A stretch of 62,726 nucleotides of DNA from Fuerstiella sp. (GCA_022843805.1 JALHMY010000051.1:1-62726); one strand, 5' to 3'; numbered from the stretch's first letter, positions 53,425 to 61,787 are shown. Notes: generated by a model from the letters alone, not told the origin. Program-made: numbers and translations.

Positions 53425-53892
53425 TTAAACGCTGATCTTTCCTTCGAGAAACCCCGCCAGATTCTCAGCGTCGTCCGTGCCGATGCGAAACACACCGCCA
53501 TTCCGAAAATGCACGACAACACAATCTCGGCCCCACAGATTCCACACCCAGCCGCCCCGGATACTCATGTGAATGCCCAAGCCGTCGAGCAACAATGTCC
53601 GACCGACTTCGACCTTCACGATGTCGGAATACTGCACGGTCTTGCGGAACAATGGGATGGGACCGAAGCGGACTGACAGCACGTCGCCCTGATCCTCGAC
53701 CGTCAGGTGATGGAACGAAGCGGCAAGCACGAGCATCAGCAGGCCAATGGGCGGGAACAGCCAAGGAATCGGCGGTGCGTCCTGGATGAACCAACCCAAA
53801 GCAAGGAATACGACGGCCAGTGCGTAGATCAGCAAGCAGAGCGGGGCCTTCTGCGTGTGGGAGTAACCAAAAGTCTTCACATGGGTCGTCAT
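53425..53892 (-). CDS. Membrane protein, PH-like cytoplasmic domain
   Basis: The protein has 155 residues. Two membrane segments (about 17-35 and 41-60) are followed by a beta-rich domain (TVEDQGDVLSVRFGPIPLFRKTVQYSDIVKVEVGRT ... VVVHFRNGGVFRIGTDDAENLAGFL). This resembles the bacterial PH-like domain of small membrane proteins. Its start overlaps the stop of the gene upstream by four bases. Confidence 0.6.
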   Translation of the reverse strand: MTTHVKTFGYSHTQKAPLCLLIYALAVVFLALGWFIQDAPPIPWLFPPIGLLMLVLAASFHHLTVEDQGDVLSVRFGPIPLFRKTVQYSDIVKVEVGRTLLLDGLGIHMSIRGGWVWNLWGRDCVVVHFRNGGVFRIGTDDAENLAGFLEGKISV

Positions 53893-54254
53893 TTCTTCGG
53901 CTTCTTCCGGCTCTCTGCCTTCTTCGCCACGAACTCTGAATCGTCGCCGTTATGGAAGAAGATCATGCCGTGGAGTTCATCGCCCTTTACGACTGCCCAG
54001 CCTCGACCCTGTGCCGGGTCCATCTCATCGTTGCCATCCCAGGTCCATTCGACGGCGGCATCACCGTCCCTGGTCGTCATTCGGCAGTCCATCTGTCCGT
54101 GGACGTATCCGAAGTGGAACTGACCGTTGTTCTTCTGGTCGAACTCGAAATAACCCTCTTCCTCTTCGTCGATGAACTCTTGGTCCCAGGCGCTCATCGA
54201 AGCGATGCGCCATCGGCCAGTGAAGGGGTTTGGGGCTTTCGCCTTCGTTGCCAT
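53889..54254 (-). CDS. Conserved hypothetical protein
   Basis: From the ATG at 54254 (GGAG upstream) the protein has 121 residues. It matches a small conserved type I know from diverse bacteria: NPFTGRWRIASMSAWDQEFIDEEEEGYFEFD, FHFGYVHGQMDCRMTTRDGDAAVEWTWDGNDEMDPAQGRGWA, with a lysine-rich tail. Its function is unknown. ATGA-type overlap couples it to the membrane protein gene downstream. Confidence 0.65.
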   Translation of the reverse strand: MATKAKAPNPFTGRWRIASMSAWDQEFIDEEEEGYFEFDQKNNGQFHFGYVHGQMDCRMTTRDGDAAVEWTWDGNDEMDPAQGRGWAVVKGDELHGMIFFHNGDDSEFVAKKAESRKKPKK

Positions 54255-54277
54255 CGTGCTACTCCACATCACCCAAG

Positions 54278-54616
54278 TTATCCGTCAAGTTCCTTCATCA
54301 ATTCAGCCCGTCGCCGTTCAATGGCTTTCATGCGAGTCGTGATTTTCCTGGCTTCCGTTTTGAGATCGGCCAACTCCTTCTGGAGCTTCTTCTTGTTCAG
54401 GTGGTCCTGCCCGCTCTTGTCTCGGACGAGAGATTCGACTTCGTACCGCAGCAGCCGATACCAGGGATTGCCGTGCATGTTGCTTTCCCGGAATTGCAGC
54501 TTGCCCGCTCGCATCGCAGCGATGATCTCCGGCTGCGTCAGGCCGAACTCCTTCCGAGCAGACTTGTCGCTGAGGGTGGCCCCTTTTCGTGACCACATCG
54601 AATCGCCATCAACCAT
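54278..54616 (-). CDS. HTH plus coiled-coil hypothetical protein
   Basis: The protein has 112 residues with GGAG 10 bases upstream. KSARKEFGLTQPEIIAAMRAGKLQFRESNMHGNPWYRLLRYEVESLV resembles a winged helix reading a short motif. A basic coiled coil follows (KKKLQKELADLKTEARKITTRMKAIERRRAELMKEL). It is not assigned to a family; DNA binding is plausible. Confidence 0.5.
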   Translation of the reverse strand: MVDGDSMWSRKGATLSDKSARKEFGLTQPEIIAAMRAGKLQFRESNMHGNPWYRLLRYEVESLVRDKSGQDHLNKKKLQKELADLKTEARKITTRMKAIERRRAELMKELDG

Positions 54617-54650
54617 GCTTGGTTTCTCCGCAGCGGCGTCCCAATGAGGA

Positions 54651-55190
54651 CTATTGGATAGATGGCATCAGCCCAAAGAACTGGTCACATTTTGCGGTGA
54701 TCGCCCCAACCGATGAACACCGAAATACTTCTGTATGCAGTCGGTCGCAACCGCATGTCACGCAGTCAATCGCCATTTTTTCCCAAAGGCGACGGCACGG
54801 CCAAGTCTTGACGACCGTTGAGAATGGGGCAGAGCATCGCAAGGCCCGAAGCCGGTCATTGATATTCGCAGCAAAACCAACCTTAATTCGCAATGGATCA
54901 TGGTCGGGTTCAAGTTGAATCAGATAGAACACGCCGATTTCGGCAGAGACGAACGTATCCTCATTTTCGTTCTTCCCTTCCTCCCTACTTTCCAAATTGC
55001 TCTCACATAAAGCATCCTTCACACGGATAAAATCAGCCTGGGTCAAATAAGAAACAACTTGATTGCCGCTATTGGAATCCCTTCTTTTGTGAGCATGAAT
55101 TCCAAGCCGTCTCATCACCTTGAAAATCGTGGACTTGCGGCGTTCAAGTTGTCTTCCCGCCTCAATCACCGAAATCATGTCATCATTCAT
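54651..55190 (-). CDS. GIY-YIG/T5orf172-like nuclease with helix-turn-helix
   Basis: The protein has 179 residues. Residues 1-45 form a helix-turn-helix (SVIEAGRQLERRKSTIFKVMRRLGIHAHK). Residues about 80-170 read GVFYLIQLEPDHDPLRIKVGFAANINDRLRALRCSAPFSTVVKTWPCRRLWEKMAIDCVTC, where the Y-L-I, K-V-G and R-x-R-L elements resemble the T5orf172 branch of GIY-YIG endonucleases. Its start overlaps the stop of the drmD-like remnant by four bases. It may be a nuclease that replaced the missing part of a defence operon. Confidence 0.5.
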   Translation of the reverse strand: MNDDMISVIEAGRQLERRKSTIFKVMRRLGIHAHKRRDSNSGNQVVSYLTQADFIRVKDALCESNLESREEGKNENEDTFVSAEIGVFYLIQLEPDHDPLRIKVGFAANINDRLRALRCSAPFSTVVKTWPCRRLWEKMAIDCVTCGCDRLHTEVFRCSSVGAITAKCDQFFGLMPSIQ

Positions 55191-55786
55191 CGAGTGTGAA
55201 CCCCTACGACGGAAGGGTTACTGCACATGCCGTCGTCAGCAGCGGCGTAGGCCCACAGCCCTGGAGTGCGAGATTTTGGGGGATTCTCGGCCAGAGCCGT
55301 TGATGCGTCATTGTTTCGATGGTTTTGCCCGAGGCCCACGTCATCAGCGACCAGGAGGTTGTTGACCCGTGGCATCTGGATCTCCCGCACCACGGAATCG
55401 AGTTGGTAATCCTCGATGTCGATGCCGGAACGAAATGGAGCTTGGATCGTCCGCAGGTCTGCCGAAGACGAAGCGCCCCAGCGGACGACATCAAGAAAGG
55501 CATCGAGTCGGTCAGGTGAATCGAGGCCAGTCGGTTCGGGCGGGGCAACCTTTTCGACAACCCTTGCCCCAGGCTCAAGTTCCCAAATGACATTCAATTC
55601 TTCGCCGAGGCCATCGTCCTCAACTGAGGACAACGTGATGAGATGCTGTGGCGACTCCAGGCCAGTTTGCAGACGTTCAGGAGGAAGCGTGCAGGTGGAA
55701 ATGTCCGTTACCATCCAATTCCGTGACCGGACGCTGACCATCTGACCCTGCTCGGGTTGAGGCGAGGTTGTCGTCGTTGTGGTCAT
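55187..55786 (-). pseudogene. drmD: 5' remnant of DISARM drmD-like SNF2 helicase gene, frameshifted at Walker A
   Basis: The 199-codon frame matches the N terminus of DrmD: MVSVRSRNWMVTDI, LSSVEDDGLGEELNVIWELEPGARVVE, DRLDAFLDVVRWGASSSADLRTIQAPFRSGIDIEDYQLDSVVREIQMPRVNNLLVADDVGLG. The next residues should be KTIE; they appear in the neighbouring frame because a GGC AAA ACC sequence has one extra G, at about 55335. Downstream residues (NDASTALAENPP...) are junk in this frame and the remaining ~800 residues of the helicase are absent. DISARM is a multi-gene restriction-linked anti-phage system. No drmA, drmB, drmC or methylase gene is present. Confidence 0.75.
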
Positions 55787-55828
55787 GCTTGGCGTTCCTC
55801 ACGATCCGAAAACAGCGGGTGTCACACT

Positions 55829-56050
55829 TCATCTTTTGGTCTTCTTGCTCGCTGCCGCCACCTTCTTAAGTAAGGAGTCGAGGTCTTCCTTCTTGAAGAG
55901 GCGGTAGTCATTCACGGGATGACGAACGGCAGCGATCTTTCCGGCGTTTACCCAATTGCGGAGCGTGTTCGGCGAAACTCCCAGGTAATCTGCGGCCTCC
56001 GCTACTCGCATGTAATCCGATAGCTTTTCCACTTCAACGCTCCCCGGCAT
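55829..56050 (-). CDS. Excisionase-type helix-turn-helix protein
   Basis: From the ATG at 56050 the protein has 73 residues. YMRVAEAADYLGVSPNTLRNWVNAGKIAAVRHPVNDYRLFKKEDLDSLLKKV is a standard MerR/HTH_17 winged helix, with a lysine-rich tail. It lies 42 bases upstream of the drmD-like remnant in the same direction, so it may have been the regulator at the head of a DISARM-like operon. Its own frame is intact. Confidence 0.75.
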   Translation of the reverse strand: MPGSVEVEKLSDYMRVAEAADYLGVSPNTLRNWVNAGKIAAVRHPVNDYRLFKKEDLDSLLKKVAAASKKTKR

Positions 56051-56207
56051 GTGCGACCCCCGGTTCAAAACCGACTCGACCCTACAAACCTTACCAAAGG
56101 TCGTTATACTTTCCAATGAGCCGACCGGCGAATTCGGGGGAGAAGTTGGTCGAACCCCGCCACCCCCAACTGCGTCTTCCGAATGGGCCATTTCCCAGGA
56201 AGCAACC

Positions 56208-57086
56208 ATGACCAATCGCCGAGAATTCCTTCAAACTAGCGCTGCCATCGCCGGTTCGGTGCTTCTCCCCAAAGCCGTCTTCGCCACCCCCAACCACCGC
56301 TTCCACTTCATCCATGTAGATTCCTGCAAACACTGGCTCATCGCCGAACCCGTTCAATGGTCCCTCGAACACGCTCATGAGCCGATCTTTGCTCGTGCCG
56401 CTGAAGGACTGTCGAAGCTGACGACGAGCGATGGCGACAGGATCATAAGACTTTTCGTCCGTCGCTGCTCACTGAACCTTCTGGAAGTTCAAGGGAACAA
56501 AGTCCATGTCCAATTCTGGGGACAGCAGGGGTTGGCCGACCTGAAGCCCTTCTTCAAAACGCACGGACTGGCCCGGCCTGAGATCGAAGTCGTCCTGCGT
56601 GATCGCAAGAAAGAAACCGTCAGCACACTCACTGGCGATTCGTTCCTTTATGGCGTCCTGCTCGCATCAGATTTCGACCTGAAACTCTTCCAGAGCAAGT
56701 GGGAGAGGCGATTCGTGAATGAGTCTGATGACTGGCAAGCGGCTCCCGGCACGAGTTCCGGCTTTGCCTGGACGGGCTTGCCAGATGGTTTTATCCCGTG
56801 GATGGCGCTCAAGAGTGCGTGGCGGCGCTCTGGTCCTGGGGTTTGCCAGAATTGCGATGGAGAGACGATCCTGACGAACTTCGGATTGCGACAGGTAGGG
56901 CAGTTCAATCGACTTGGGTTTGTTGAGCATGTTTGCGGGGAGTGCCATAGATCGTTCAGGGACGAGACGGTTGACGTGAAGGCGTGGATTGCGGCGAATC
57001 TGGATGAAGGGGTGCGGCCTTCACACGAATTGATTTGGGGCAAGCCACTCAAGCTGGATGCGATGGCGAAAGATACAATTCCTTGA
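56208..57086 (+). CDS. Tat-exported protein of unknown function with zinc-ribbon-like cysteines
   Basis: From the ATG at 56208 (AGGA upstream) the protein has 292 residues. A twin-arginine leader (TNRREFLQTSAAIAGSVLLP) suggests Tat export. The body contains FHFIHVDSCKHWLIAEPVQW, FVRRCSLNLLEVQGNKVHVQFWG and a C-terminal pair CQNC...CGEC that could bind a metal. I do not recognise the family beyond similar planctomycete hypothetical proteins. A degenerate copy of its C-terminal coding segment lies at 59352-59405. Confidence 0.6.
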   Translation: MTNRREFLQTSAAIAGSVLLPKAVFATPNHRFHFIHVDSCKHWLIAEPVQWSLEHAHEPIFARAAEGLSKLTTSDGDRIIRLFVRRCSLNLLEVQGNKVHVQFWGQQGLADLKPFFKTHGLARPEIEVVLRDRKKETVSTLTGDSFLYGVLLASDFDLKLFQSKWERRFVNESDDWQAAPGTSSGFAWTGLPDGFIPWMALKSAWRRSGPGVCQNCDGETILTNFGLRQVGQFNRLGFVEHVCGECHRSFRDETVDVKAWIAANLDEGVRPSHELIWGKPLKLDAMAKDTIP

Positions 57087-57204
57087 TGCCCATACTCGTC
57101 AAATCGAGGAAGCCGCCCGCATTGAGTCGCCAAAGTGGTCGAGCAAGGAACCCAGCGACAACAACGACCGTCGTTTGACACATCTGCGTCTTCTGAAGGA
57201 GTAA
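57068..57204 (+). pseudogene. Possible 3' remnant of an unidentified gene
   Basis: A frame without a start reads FLDAHTRQIEEAARIESPKW, then SSKEPSDNNDRRLTHLRLLKE and stop, overlapping the ribosome binding site of the next gene. Its composition looks protein-like, but it could be chance. Confidence 0.25.
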
Positions 57205-57208
57205 CAAA

Positions 57209-58132
57209 ATGACTTGTATTTTCTGCATATCGAGCCGCAATACACGCTGTTTGGCGTCCGCACTGCTTTTGGCAGTCGTCGCCTCAACAGTGACTTTAAC
57301 GGCGGGGGCGGTCGATTATCCCTATTCAACCGCCGAACCGCAGAAGACCGGCTGGCCGTTGACGGATGCAGAACGGGCTTATGTCATGAAGCCAGAGCAT
57401 GAGCGTCGTCCCGGATCGGAACAGATGAAGCATCTGCCGAAGATGTGGCCGGTGACACCTTCGGCGGGAAATTGGGGCGGCACGGCATGGCTGGATACCC
57501 ATGCGAAGCTGCTCGAACACGTCAAAGCCAACAAGGGGACAATTGACATCCTGCTCGTCGGTGACAGCATCACGCAACAGTGGGGCAGTCCGCTCTCTGG
57601 GCCGAAAGGGGAACTCAACGCCGCATGGAAAAAACAATTCGGGCAGTACAAAACCGTCAATATCGGAATCGGCGGGGATAAGACACAGAACGTCCTTTGG
57701 CGTCTCGATCATGGCGGGGTTGATGGGCTGGAGCCGAAGGTCGTCGTCTTACTCATCGGCAACAACAATATGTTTTTCACGGCTGAAACAGGCGTGGAGG
57801 CTGCGGCTCAAGGCATCAAGATGTGCGTGACGAACCTCCGTGAGAAGTTCCCGAAAGTGCATATCGTTACGGTCAAGGTCTTCCCGGCACATGCACCGGG
57901 CGTCCCCTTTTACGAAGACATCAAGAAGGTCAATCAGTCTCTTGACGGCCTGAAACTGACCGATGACCCACGGGTGCAGTTGCTCGATTTCACGAGCGAA
58001 CTCATCAATAAAGATGGCACGGTCAAAGCCGAGCTTTTCACGTCTGACAAGATTCATCTCACGCAGGAGGTGGGCTACGGGCTTTTTGCGGAGAAGCTGA
58101 AGCCGAGTCTGGAGAAGGTTCTGAGCAGGTGA
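57209..58132 (+). CDS. Secreted GDSL/SGNH lipase-esterase (PAF acetylhydrolase-like)
   Basis: The protein has 307 residues with AAGGAG upstream. A hydrophobic leader is followed by ILLVGDSITQQWG (catalytic Ser near 119), VNIGIGGDKTQNVLWRL (Gly block), VVLLIGNNNMF (Asn block) and DKIHLTQEVGYGLFAEKL (Asp and His near 280). All four SGNH blocks are intact. Similar planctomycete proteins precede or flank sugar-degradation genes. It deacylates esters outside the cytoplasm; the substrate is unknown. Confidence 0.88.
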   Translation: MTCIFCISSRNTRCLASALLLAVVASTVTLTAGAVDYPYSTAEPQKTGWPLTDAERAYVMKPEHERRPGSEQMKHLPKMWPVTPSAGNWGGTAWLDTHAKLLEHVKANKGTIDILLVGDSITQQWGSPLSGPKGELNAAWKKQFGQYKTVNIGIGGDKTQNVLWRLDHGGVDGLEPKVVVLLIGNNNMFFTAETGVEAAAQGIKMCVTNLREKFPKVHIVTVKVFPAHAPGVPFYEDIKKVNQSLDGLKLTDDPRVQLLDFTSELINKDGTVKAELFTSDKIHLTQEVGYGLFAEKLKPSLEKVLSR

Positions 58133-58172
58133 AGTATTTCTCGGAGGCGTGCGAGAAGAGAAAGCATTATCC

Positions 58173-58487
58173 ATGACTACCTACACGCACTTCCTCGATC
58201 TCGCCAAGGAAGCCGAACCGCCTGCGGACGGCATCTTGAGCAAAACGATCTACCAGGACGACCAGATCAAGGCCGTGGTCTTCGGCTTTGGCCAGGGCGA
58301 GGAACTTTCCGAACACACGGCGGCGAAACCGGCCATGCTGTTCTTCGTGAAGGGCGAGGCGAGCGTCGGCTTGGGCGACGACATGCAGGAAGCGCAGGCC
58401 GGAACCTGGGTCCACATGCCTGCGAACTTGAAGCACTCGATCAAGGCGAAGACGCCGGTGGTGATGTTGCTGATATTGTTGAAGTAA
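58173..58487 (+). CDS. Cupin domain protein 2
   Basis: The ATG at 58173 gives 104 residues. A cupin barrel is visible in GFGQGEELSEHTAAKPAMLFFVKGEASVGLGDD and GTWVHMPANLKHSIKAKTPVVMLLILLK, with likely metal ligands His-x and the late His. It may be cotranscribed with the esterase gene, which ends 40 bases upstream. Its role is unknown. Confidence 0.8.
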   Translation: MTTYTHFLDLAKEAEPPADGILSKTIYQDDQIKAVVFGFGQGEELSEHTAAKPAMLFFVKGEASVGLGDDMQEAQAGTWVHMPANLKHSIKAKTPVVMLLILLK

Positions 58488-58515
58488 TGCCCCAACAGTG
58501 GCGAGGAACAAGAAC

Positions 58516-58815
58516 ATGAGCGACGACAATCCCCGCAAGGCTCGCCGCATCGTAATCAAGGTCGCTCTCTTCTTCGTCGTATTCGCCGCTCTGTACCTGA
58601 CTGGATTTGTGGTGGCTGTCAAACTTGGTCCCGGCCTGAGTCCACCGATCTCGACCGTACTTTCGGTCTTCTATTGGCCGCTCATCAAGGCCGACGAAAA
58701 CAACATCGAGCCGTTCAATTCTGCCATCGAGTGGCTGAGGCACGGACCTAAGCCACCGTCCGGCAGTGGCAAAACAATGACGACACCATCTGCCCCTCCA
58801 CTTCCGTCACGATGA
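58516..58815 (+). CDS. Small membrane protein
   Basis: The ATG at 58516 follows GAGGAAC and gives 99 residues; a GTG at 58498 is possible. A single hydrophobic segment (IVIKVALFFVVFAALYLTGFVVAV) and a proline-rich end are visible. Not recognised. The 85-base spacer after it contains tggatgaagtggtacggcct, resembling the repeat described near 59352. Confidence 0.5.
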   Translation: MSDDNPRKARRIVIKVALFFVVFAALYLTGFVVAVKLGPGLSPPISTVLSVFYWPLIKADENNIEPFNSAIEWLRHGPKPPSGSGKTMTTPSAPPLPSR

Positions 58816-58900
58816 AGATGCGGTTTGGATGAAGTGGTACGGCCTGACGCCGAAATGGTGTGGGGGTGAAGTTTGAATCGCAACCAAGGACAACTGATCT

Positions 58901-59278
58901 ATGAACGATGAGCCGACGAAAGCCGTTATATCCGGCCCACGACGCTGGAAATTGCCCTTGATGATCGTGGGCCTGCTGCTCCTTGGAGTCAGTGTCTATG
59001 TCTACTTTGCGCAGCCTTGGTATCCACTCTACAGGGCGAACCGAACTCCTGGCCGAGCGTGGTCGGCTTGGGATGCCGCCGACCATAACGTAGACGGCAA
59101 GTTGACTCGTGAAGAAATGGAACTCTTTGGGAAGCAACAGCCGCATCGAGATGTCGAGCAACTGTTGCGGAACTTTGACGCTGCTGACACAAACCACGAT
59201 GGGATCGTTACGCAGGAGGAAATCGACGCCTACGGAACCGACATCGGCAGCAAAGACCCAAAAAATCGTCCGAAGTAA
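58901..59278 (+). CDS. Membrane-anchored EF-hand protein
   Basis: The protein has 125 residues. A membrane segment (about 17-38) precedes two EF-hand calcium loops: DAADHNVDGKLTREE (near 58) and DAADTNHDGIVTQEE (near 93). Both loops keep the D-x-N/D-x-D-G spacing. Such small EF-hand proteins are frequent in planctomycetes and may sense calcium at the membrane; their partners are unknown. Confidence 0.82.
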   Translation: MNDEPTKAVISGPRRWKLPLMIVGLLLLGVSVYVYFAQPWYPLYRANRTPGRAWSAWDAADHNVDGKLTREEMELFGKQQPHRDVEQLLRNFDAADTNHDGIVTQEEIDAYGTDIGSKDPKNRPK

Positions 59279-59351
59279 GGTTGGTTGGGGAGGCGGTTGG
59301 CCTTCGACTTTCACAGGCTCGGCGAATCACGCTGCAAAACACTTGGCCCAG

Positions 59352-59405
59352 TGGCGAATCTTGATGAAGAGGTACGGCCTTCAGACGAATTGATTTGGGG
59401 TCGGC
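59352..59405 (+). pseudogene. Decayed duplicate of Tat-protein C terminus
   Basis: In one frame it reads VANLDEEVRPSDELIWGRRV, close to AANLDEGVRPSHELIWGKPL of the protein at 56208-57086. Only this short piece survives, directly upstream of the DinB gene. It shows that the parent gene was once duplicated or that the segment recombined. Confidence 0.65.
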
Positions 59406-59433
59406 GAGTCGCTCACACAACGAAGGCACACAC

Positions 59434-59988
59434 ATGAACGCAGTCGATCTAGTCCAGCGCCTCCACCAGTACCGAGCGTGGGTGAACGGCAATCTGTTGA
59501 CCACTGCCGCAAGCCTCTCCGACGAGCAGTTGCGGTTGCCGTTCCAGATTGGCCAAGGTTCGATCTGGAAGTCCCTGGTTCATCTCTATGCTGCCGAGTT
59601 CGTGTGGCTCGAAGCCCTGCTCGGCAATGACGACCCACTCGTTCAAGGCGATCTGCCGGGCAAGCTGCCGGGGAACCAGCAAGGCGAAGGTGGAATCACG
59701 GACTTGGACGACCTTCGGCACAAGTGGATCGCCTTGGAACAACGATGGAGCGGCTATTTGGCTTCGCTGACGCCTGAATCGCTCGACGAACTCGTGTACA
59801 AGAAAAGCACAAGTTACGGACTAGGCAAACGATTCGGAACTCAGCGATCCGATGTCCTGCTTCACGTCTGCACTCACGCTCACTACACGGCAGCGCAAGT
59901 CGTCAACATGCTCCGGCAAGCGGGTGCGGACAAGCTGCCAGAGACGATGCTGATTTCGCTGGCTCGCCAGGAAGCGGAGTTGCCATGA
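59434..59988 (+). CDS. DinB/YfiT-like metal-binding protein
   Basis: The ATG at 59434 gives 184 residues; the upstream part of the frame is the decayed repeat. A four-helix bundle is inferred from NAVDLVQRLHQYRAWVNGNLL, SIWKSLVHLYAAEFVWLEALL and DVLLHVCTHAHYTAAQVVNML. The conserved histidines (HLY, HVCTH) form the metal site of the DinB superfamily, whose members include thiol-dependent S-transferases. The specific reaction is unknown. It overlaps the next reading frame by four bases. Confidence 0.85.
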   Translation: MNAVDLVQRLHQYRAWVNGNLLTTAASLSDEQLRLPFQIGQGSIWKSLVHLYAAEFVWLEALLGNDDPLVQGDLPGKLPGNQQGEGGITDLDDLRHKWIALEQRWSGYLASLTPESLDELVYKKSTSYGLGKRFGTQRSDVLLHVCTHAHYTAAQVVNMLRQAGADKLPETMLISLARQEAELP

Positions 59989-60317
59989 CCACGATCCTCT
60001 TCCTTCACGGCTGGCACTCGGTCCCTGGTGGCGTCAAACCGACCTACTTGAAAGATCACGGCCACGAGGTCATCAATCCGGCACTCGATGACGATGATTT
60101 CCCCGCTGCTGTAGCGACCGCCCAGGCTGAATTCGATCAGCATCAACCGCAAGTTGTGGTTGGAAGTTCCCGTGGCGGTGCAGTTGCCATGAACATCAAC
60201 ATCGGTGATGCGAGGCTCAACTACGACTTCCCTCGCAAGGAGAACGAGCATGTTTCGACCCACTGCTCTAACCACCTTCGCTCAATCTCAATCAAGTCCC
60301 CGCTCGATCAAGAATAA
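59985..60317 (+). pseudogene. Truncated alpha/beta hydrolase
   Basis: The 110-codon frame begins like a RsbQ/YdeN-type small hydrolase: TILFLHGWHSVPGGVKPTYLKDHG, NPALDDDDF, and VVVGSSRGGAVAMNIN with the nucleophile serine. After residue 72 the sequence loses family character, and the aspartate and histidine of the triad are absent, so about half the domain is missing. It is ATGA-coupled to the DinB gene, so the fragment may still be translated. Confidence 0.6.
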
Positions 60318-60432
60318 TCCCCGTCTTCCGAAAGAAGAGTGACGCCAGGGGTAAGGAAACGAATTGTGGTGGCGTCCAAGATGGTGTGGAGAGACAAGAC
60401 TATCTGACCAAACCCCTGAATTGGAGAGAATC

Positions 60433-60816
60433 GTGACGACGACGACAATCGACGCAACCATCGGTGGATACAGCCCGGTATCGTATTTCGAGAAGGGCCA
60501 AGCCGAGCGGGGAAATCCTGAATTCCACGCTGTCCACGAAGGGAAAACGTACTTCTTCACGTCGGCTGCTCAAGTGGCGACCTTCCAAGCGAATCCCGGC
60601 AAGTTCGCCCCGGCATTCGGAGGCCAGTGCGCCTACGGCCACGCCGTTGAAAAAGAGTTTCCGGTCGATCCGACCAACTTCAAGATCGAAGACGGCAAGT
60701 TGCTACTGTTTTTGAAGAACGCCGAAGTCGATGCGAAAGTCCTGTGGGAAAAGGAAGGCAACGGGGCCTGCATGGTCAAGGCGAATCGGAACTGGAACAA
60801 GGCTCACCAGGGATAA
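60433..60816 (+). CDS. YHS domain protein
   Basis: GTG start with GGAGAG 6 bases upstream, giving 127 residues. The core ATIGGYSPVSYFEKGQAERGNPEFHAVHEGKTYFFTSAAQVATFQANPGKFAPAFGGQCAYG is a YHS domain; such domains bind metals (often copper) and commonly occur near heavy-metal resistance or oxidative-stress genes. The remainder (FKIEDGKLLLFLKNAEVDAKVLWEKEG) is the typical extension of stand-alone YHS proteins, which usually carry a signal peptide. None is present here. Confidence 0.85.
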   Translation: MTTTTIDATIGGYSPVSYFEKGQAERGNPEFHAVHEGKTYFFTSAAQVATFQANPGKFAPAFGGQCAYGHAVEKEFPVDPTNFKIEDGKLLLFLKNAEVDAKVLWEKEGNGACMVKANRNWNKAHQG

Positions 60817-60882
60817 GAAGTTGATCTTCCTGGCCGAGTGTCAAGCAACTCGGCAAGGATAGGTACACGAGGCAACACGGCA

Positions 60883-61482
60883 ATGGTTCAGGAACGAGAC
60901 AACAACGAATGGATTGCAGCCTTGCAAGCGGACGGGCCGTTGCGTGAAGCAGCCCTTTCCGATTTGCGAGGGATGTTGTTGATCGGCCTGAAGACCGCCT
61001 TGAAGTCACGGTCGGATTTCGTGGATTCGCTGCTCGATGATTTTGTCCAGGATTCGCTGGTGCGAATCTTGCGATCTTTAGATCAGTTTCAGAATCGCAG
61101 CCGGTTTGTCACCTGGGCAACAGCAATTGCCATTCGGGTTGCCCTGACGGAACTACGGAAGCGTCGTTGGCGAGATGTATCGCTGGAAACACTTGTGGCC
61201 GACACAGGTTTCGAGCCGTCTGCCGCCGAAACAAGTCCCGACCGGGAAAGTCAGCCGATCATCGAGGCGATGTACAGGATCATCGGCTCGGACCTGACCG
61301 AGAAGCAGCGAACGGTCTTGTTAGCCGAGATCAAGGGGATGGCTCAGGAAGAGATTGCCCGCCAGATGGGGAGCAGCCGGAACGCCCTGTACAAACTCAG
61401 CCACGACGCACGACAGCGGCTCAAGCAGGGTTTGGAAAAAGCTGGATTCACTGCCCAGGAATATGCGATCACCATTAGCTGA
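60883..61482 (+). CDS. ECF-type RNA polymerase sigma factor
   Basis: The protein has 199 residues from the ATG at 60883; a GTG at 60838 could add 15. Region 2 is SLLDDFVQDSLVRILRSLDQFQNRSRFVTWATAIAIRVALTELRKRRW and region 4 is LTEKQRTVLLAEIKGMAQEEIARQMGSSRNALYKLSHDARQRLKQ. The next gene encodes a small zinc-finger-like protein that is a good candidate anti-sigma factor. The pair probably controls the stress-related genes downstream, and perhaps the YHS gene. Confidence 0.9.
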   Translation: MVQERDNNEWIAALQADGPLREAALSDLRGMLLIGLKTALKSRSDFVDSLLDDFVQDSLVRILRSLDQFQNRSRFVTWATAIAIRVALTELRKRRWRDVSLETLVADTGFEPSAAETSPDRESQPIIEAMYRIIGSDLTEKQRTVLLAEIKGMAQEEIARQMGSSRNALYKLSHDARQRLKQGLEKAGFTAQEYAITIS

Positions 61483-61499
61483 CAGAGAGGTTGTGTGCC

Positions 61500-61727
61500 A
61501 TGTCCTTATCACGTCCTGAACTCCAGAAAATGCTCGATGTCGTGCGTGCCACGCAACCTGTCGAAATCGACTGCGATGTGTGCTTAATGCAGGTCGGGGA
61601 GTTCGCCGAACTTAATCTGGTCGGCAAGCCGATTCCCGAAGGACTCAAAGCCATCGAGCAGCACTTGACCGTTTGCGACGAGTGCCGAGAAGAATACGAA
61701 CTGCTTCGTGGTTTTCTACGCAAATAG
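61500..61727 (+). CDS. Small zinc-finger protein, candidate anti-sigma factor
   Basis: The ATG at 61500 has GAGAGG upstream and gives 75 residues. It carries C25-x-x-C28 and later H-x3-C-x-x-C (HLTVCDEC near 54-61). The H-x3-C-x-x-C part is the anti-sigma ZAS signature; the extra cysteine pair is added N-terminally. It starts 17 bases after the sigma gene. There is no membrane segment, so it would be a soluble, possibly redox-sensitive anti-sigma factor. Confidence 0.7.
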   Translation: MSLSRPELQKMLDVVRATQPVEIDCDVCLMQVGEFAELNLVGKPIPEGLKAIEQHLTVCDECREEYELLRGFLRK

Positions 61728-61787
61728 ATTTGCCGTCGAGAACACATTAGTACTAACACAACAAAAACTCACTCGAAGGATTTAACT

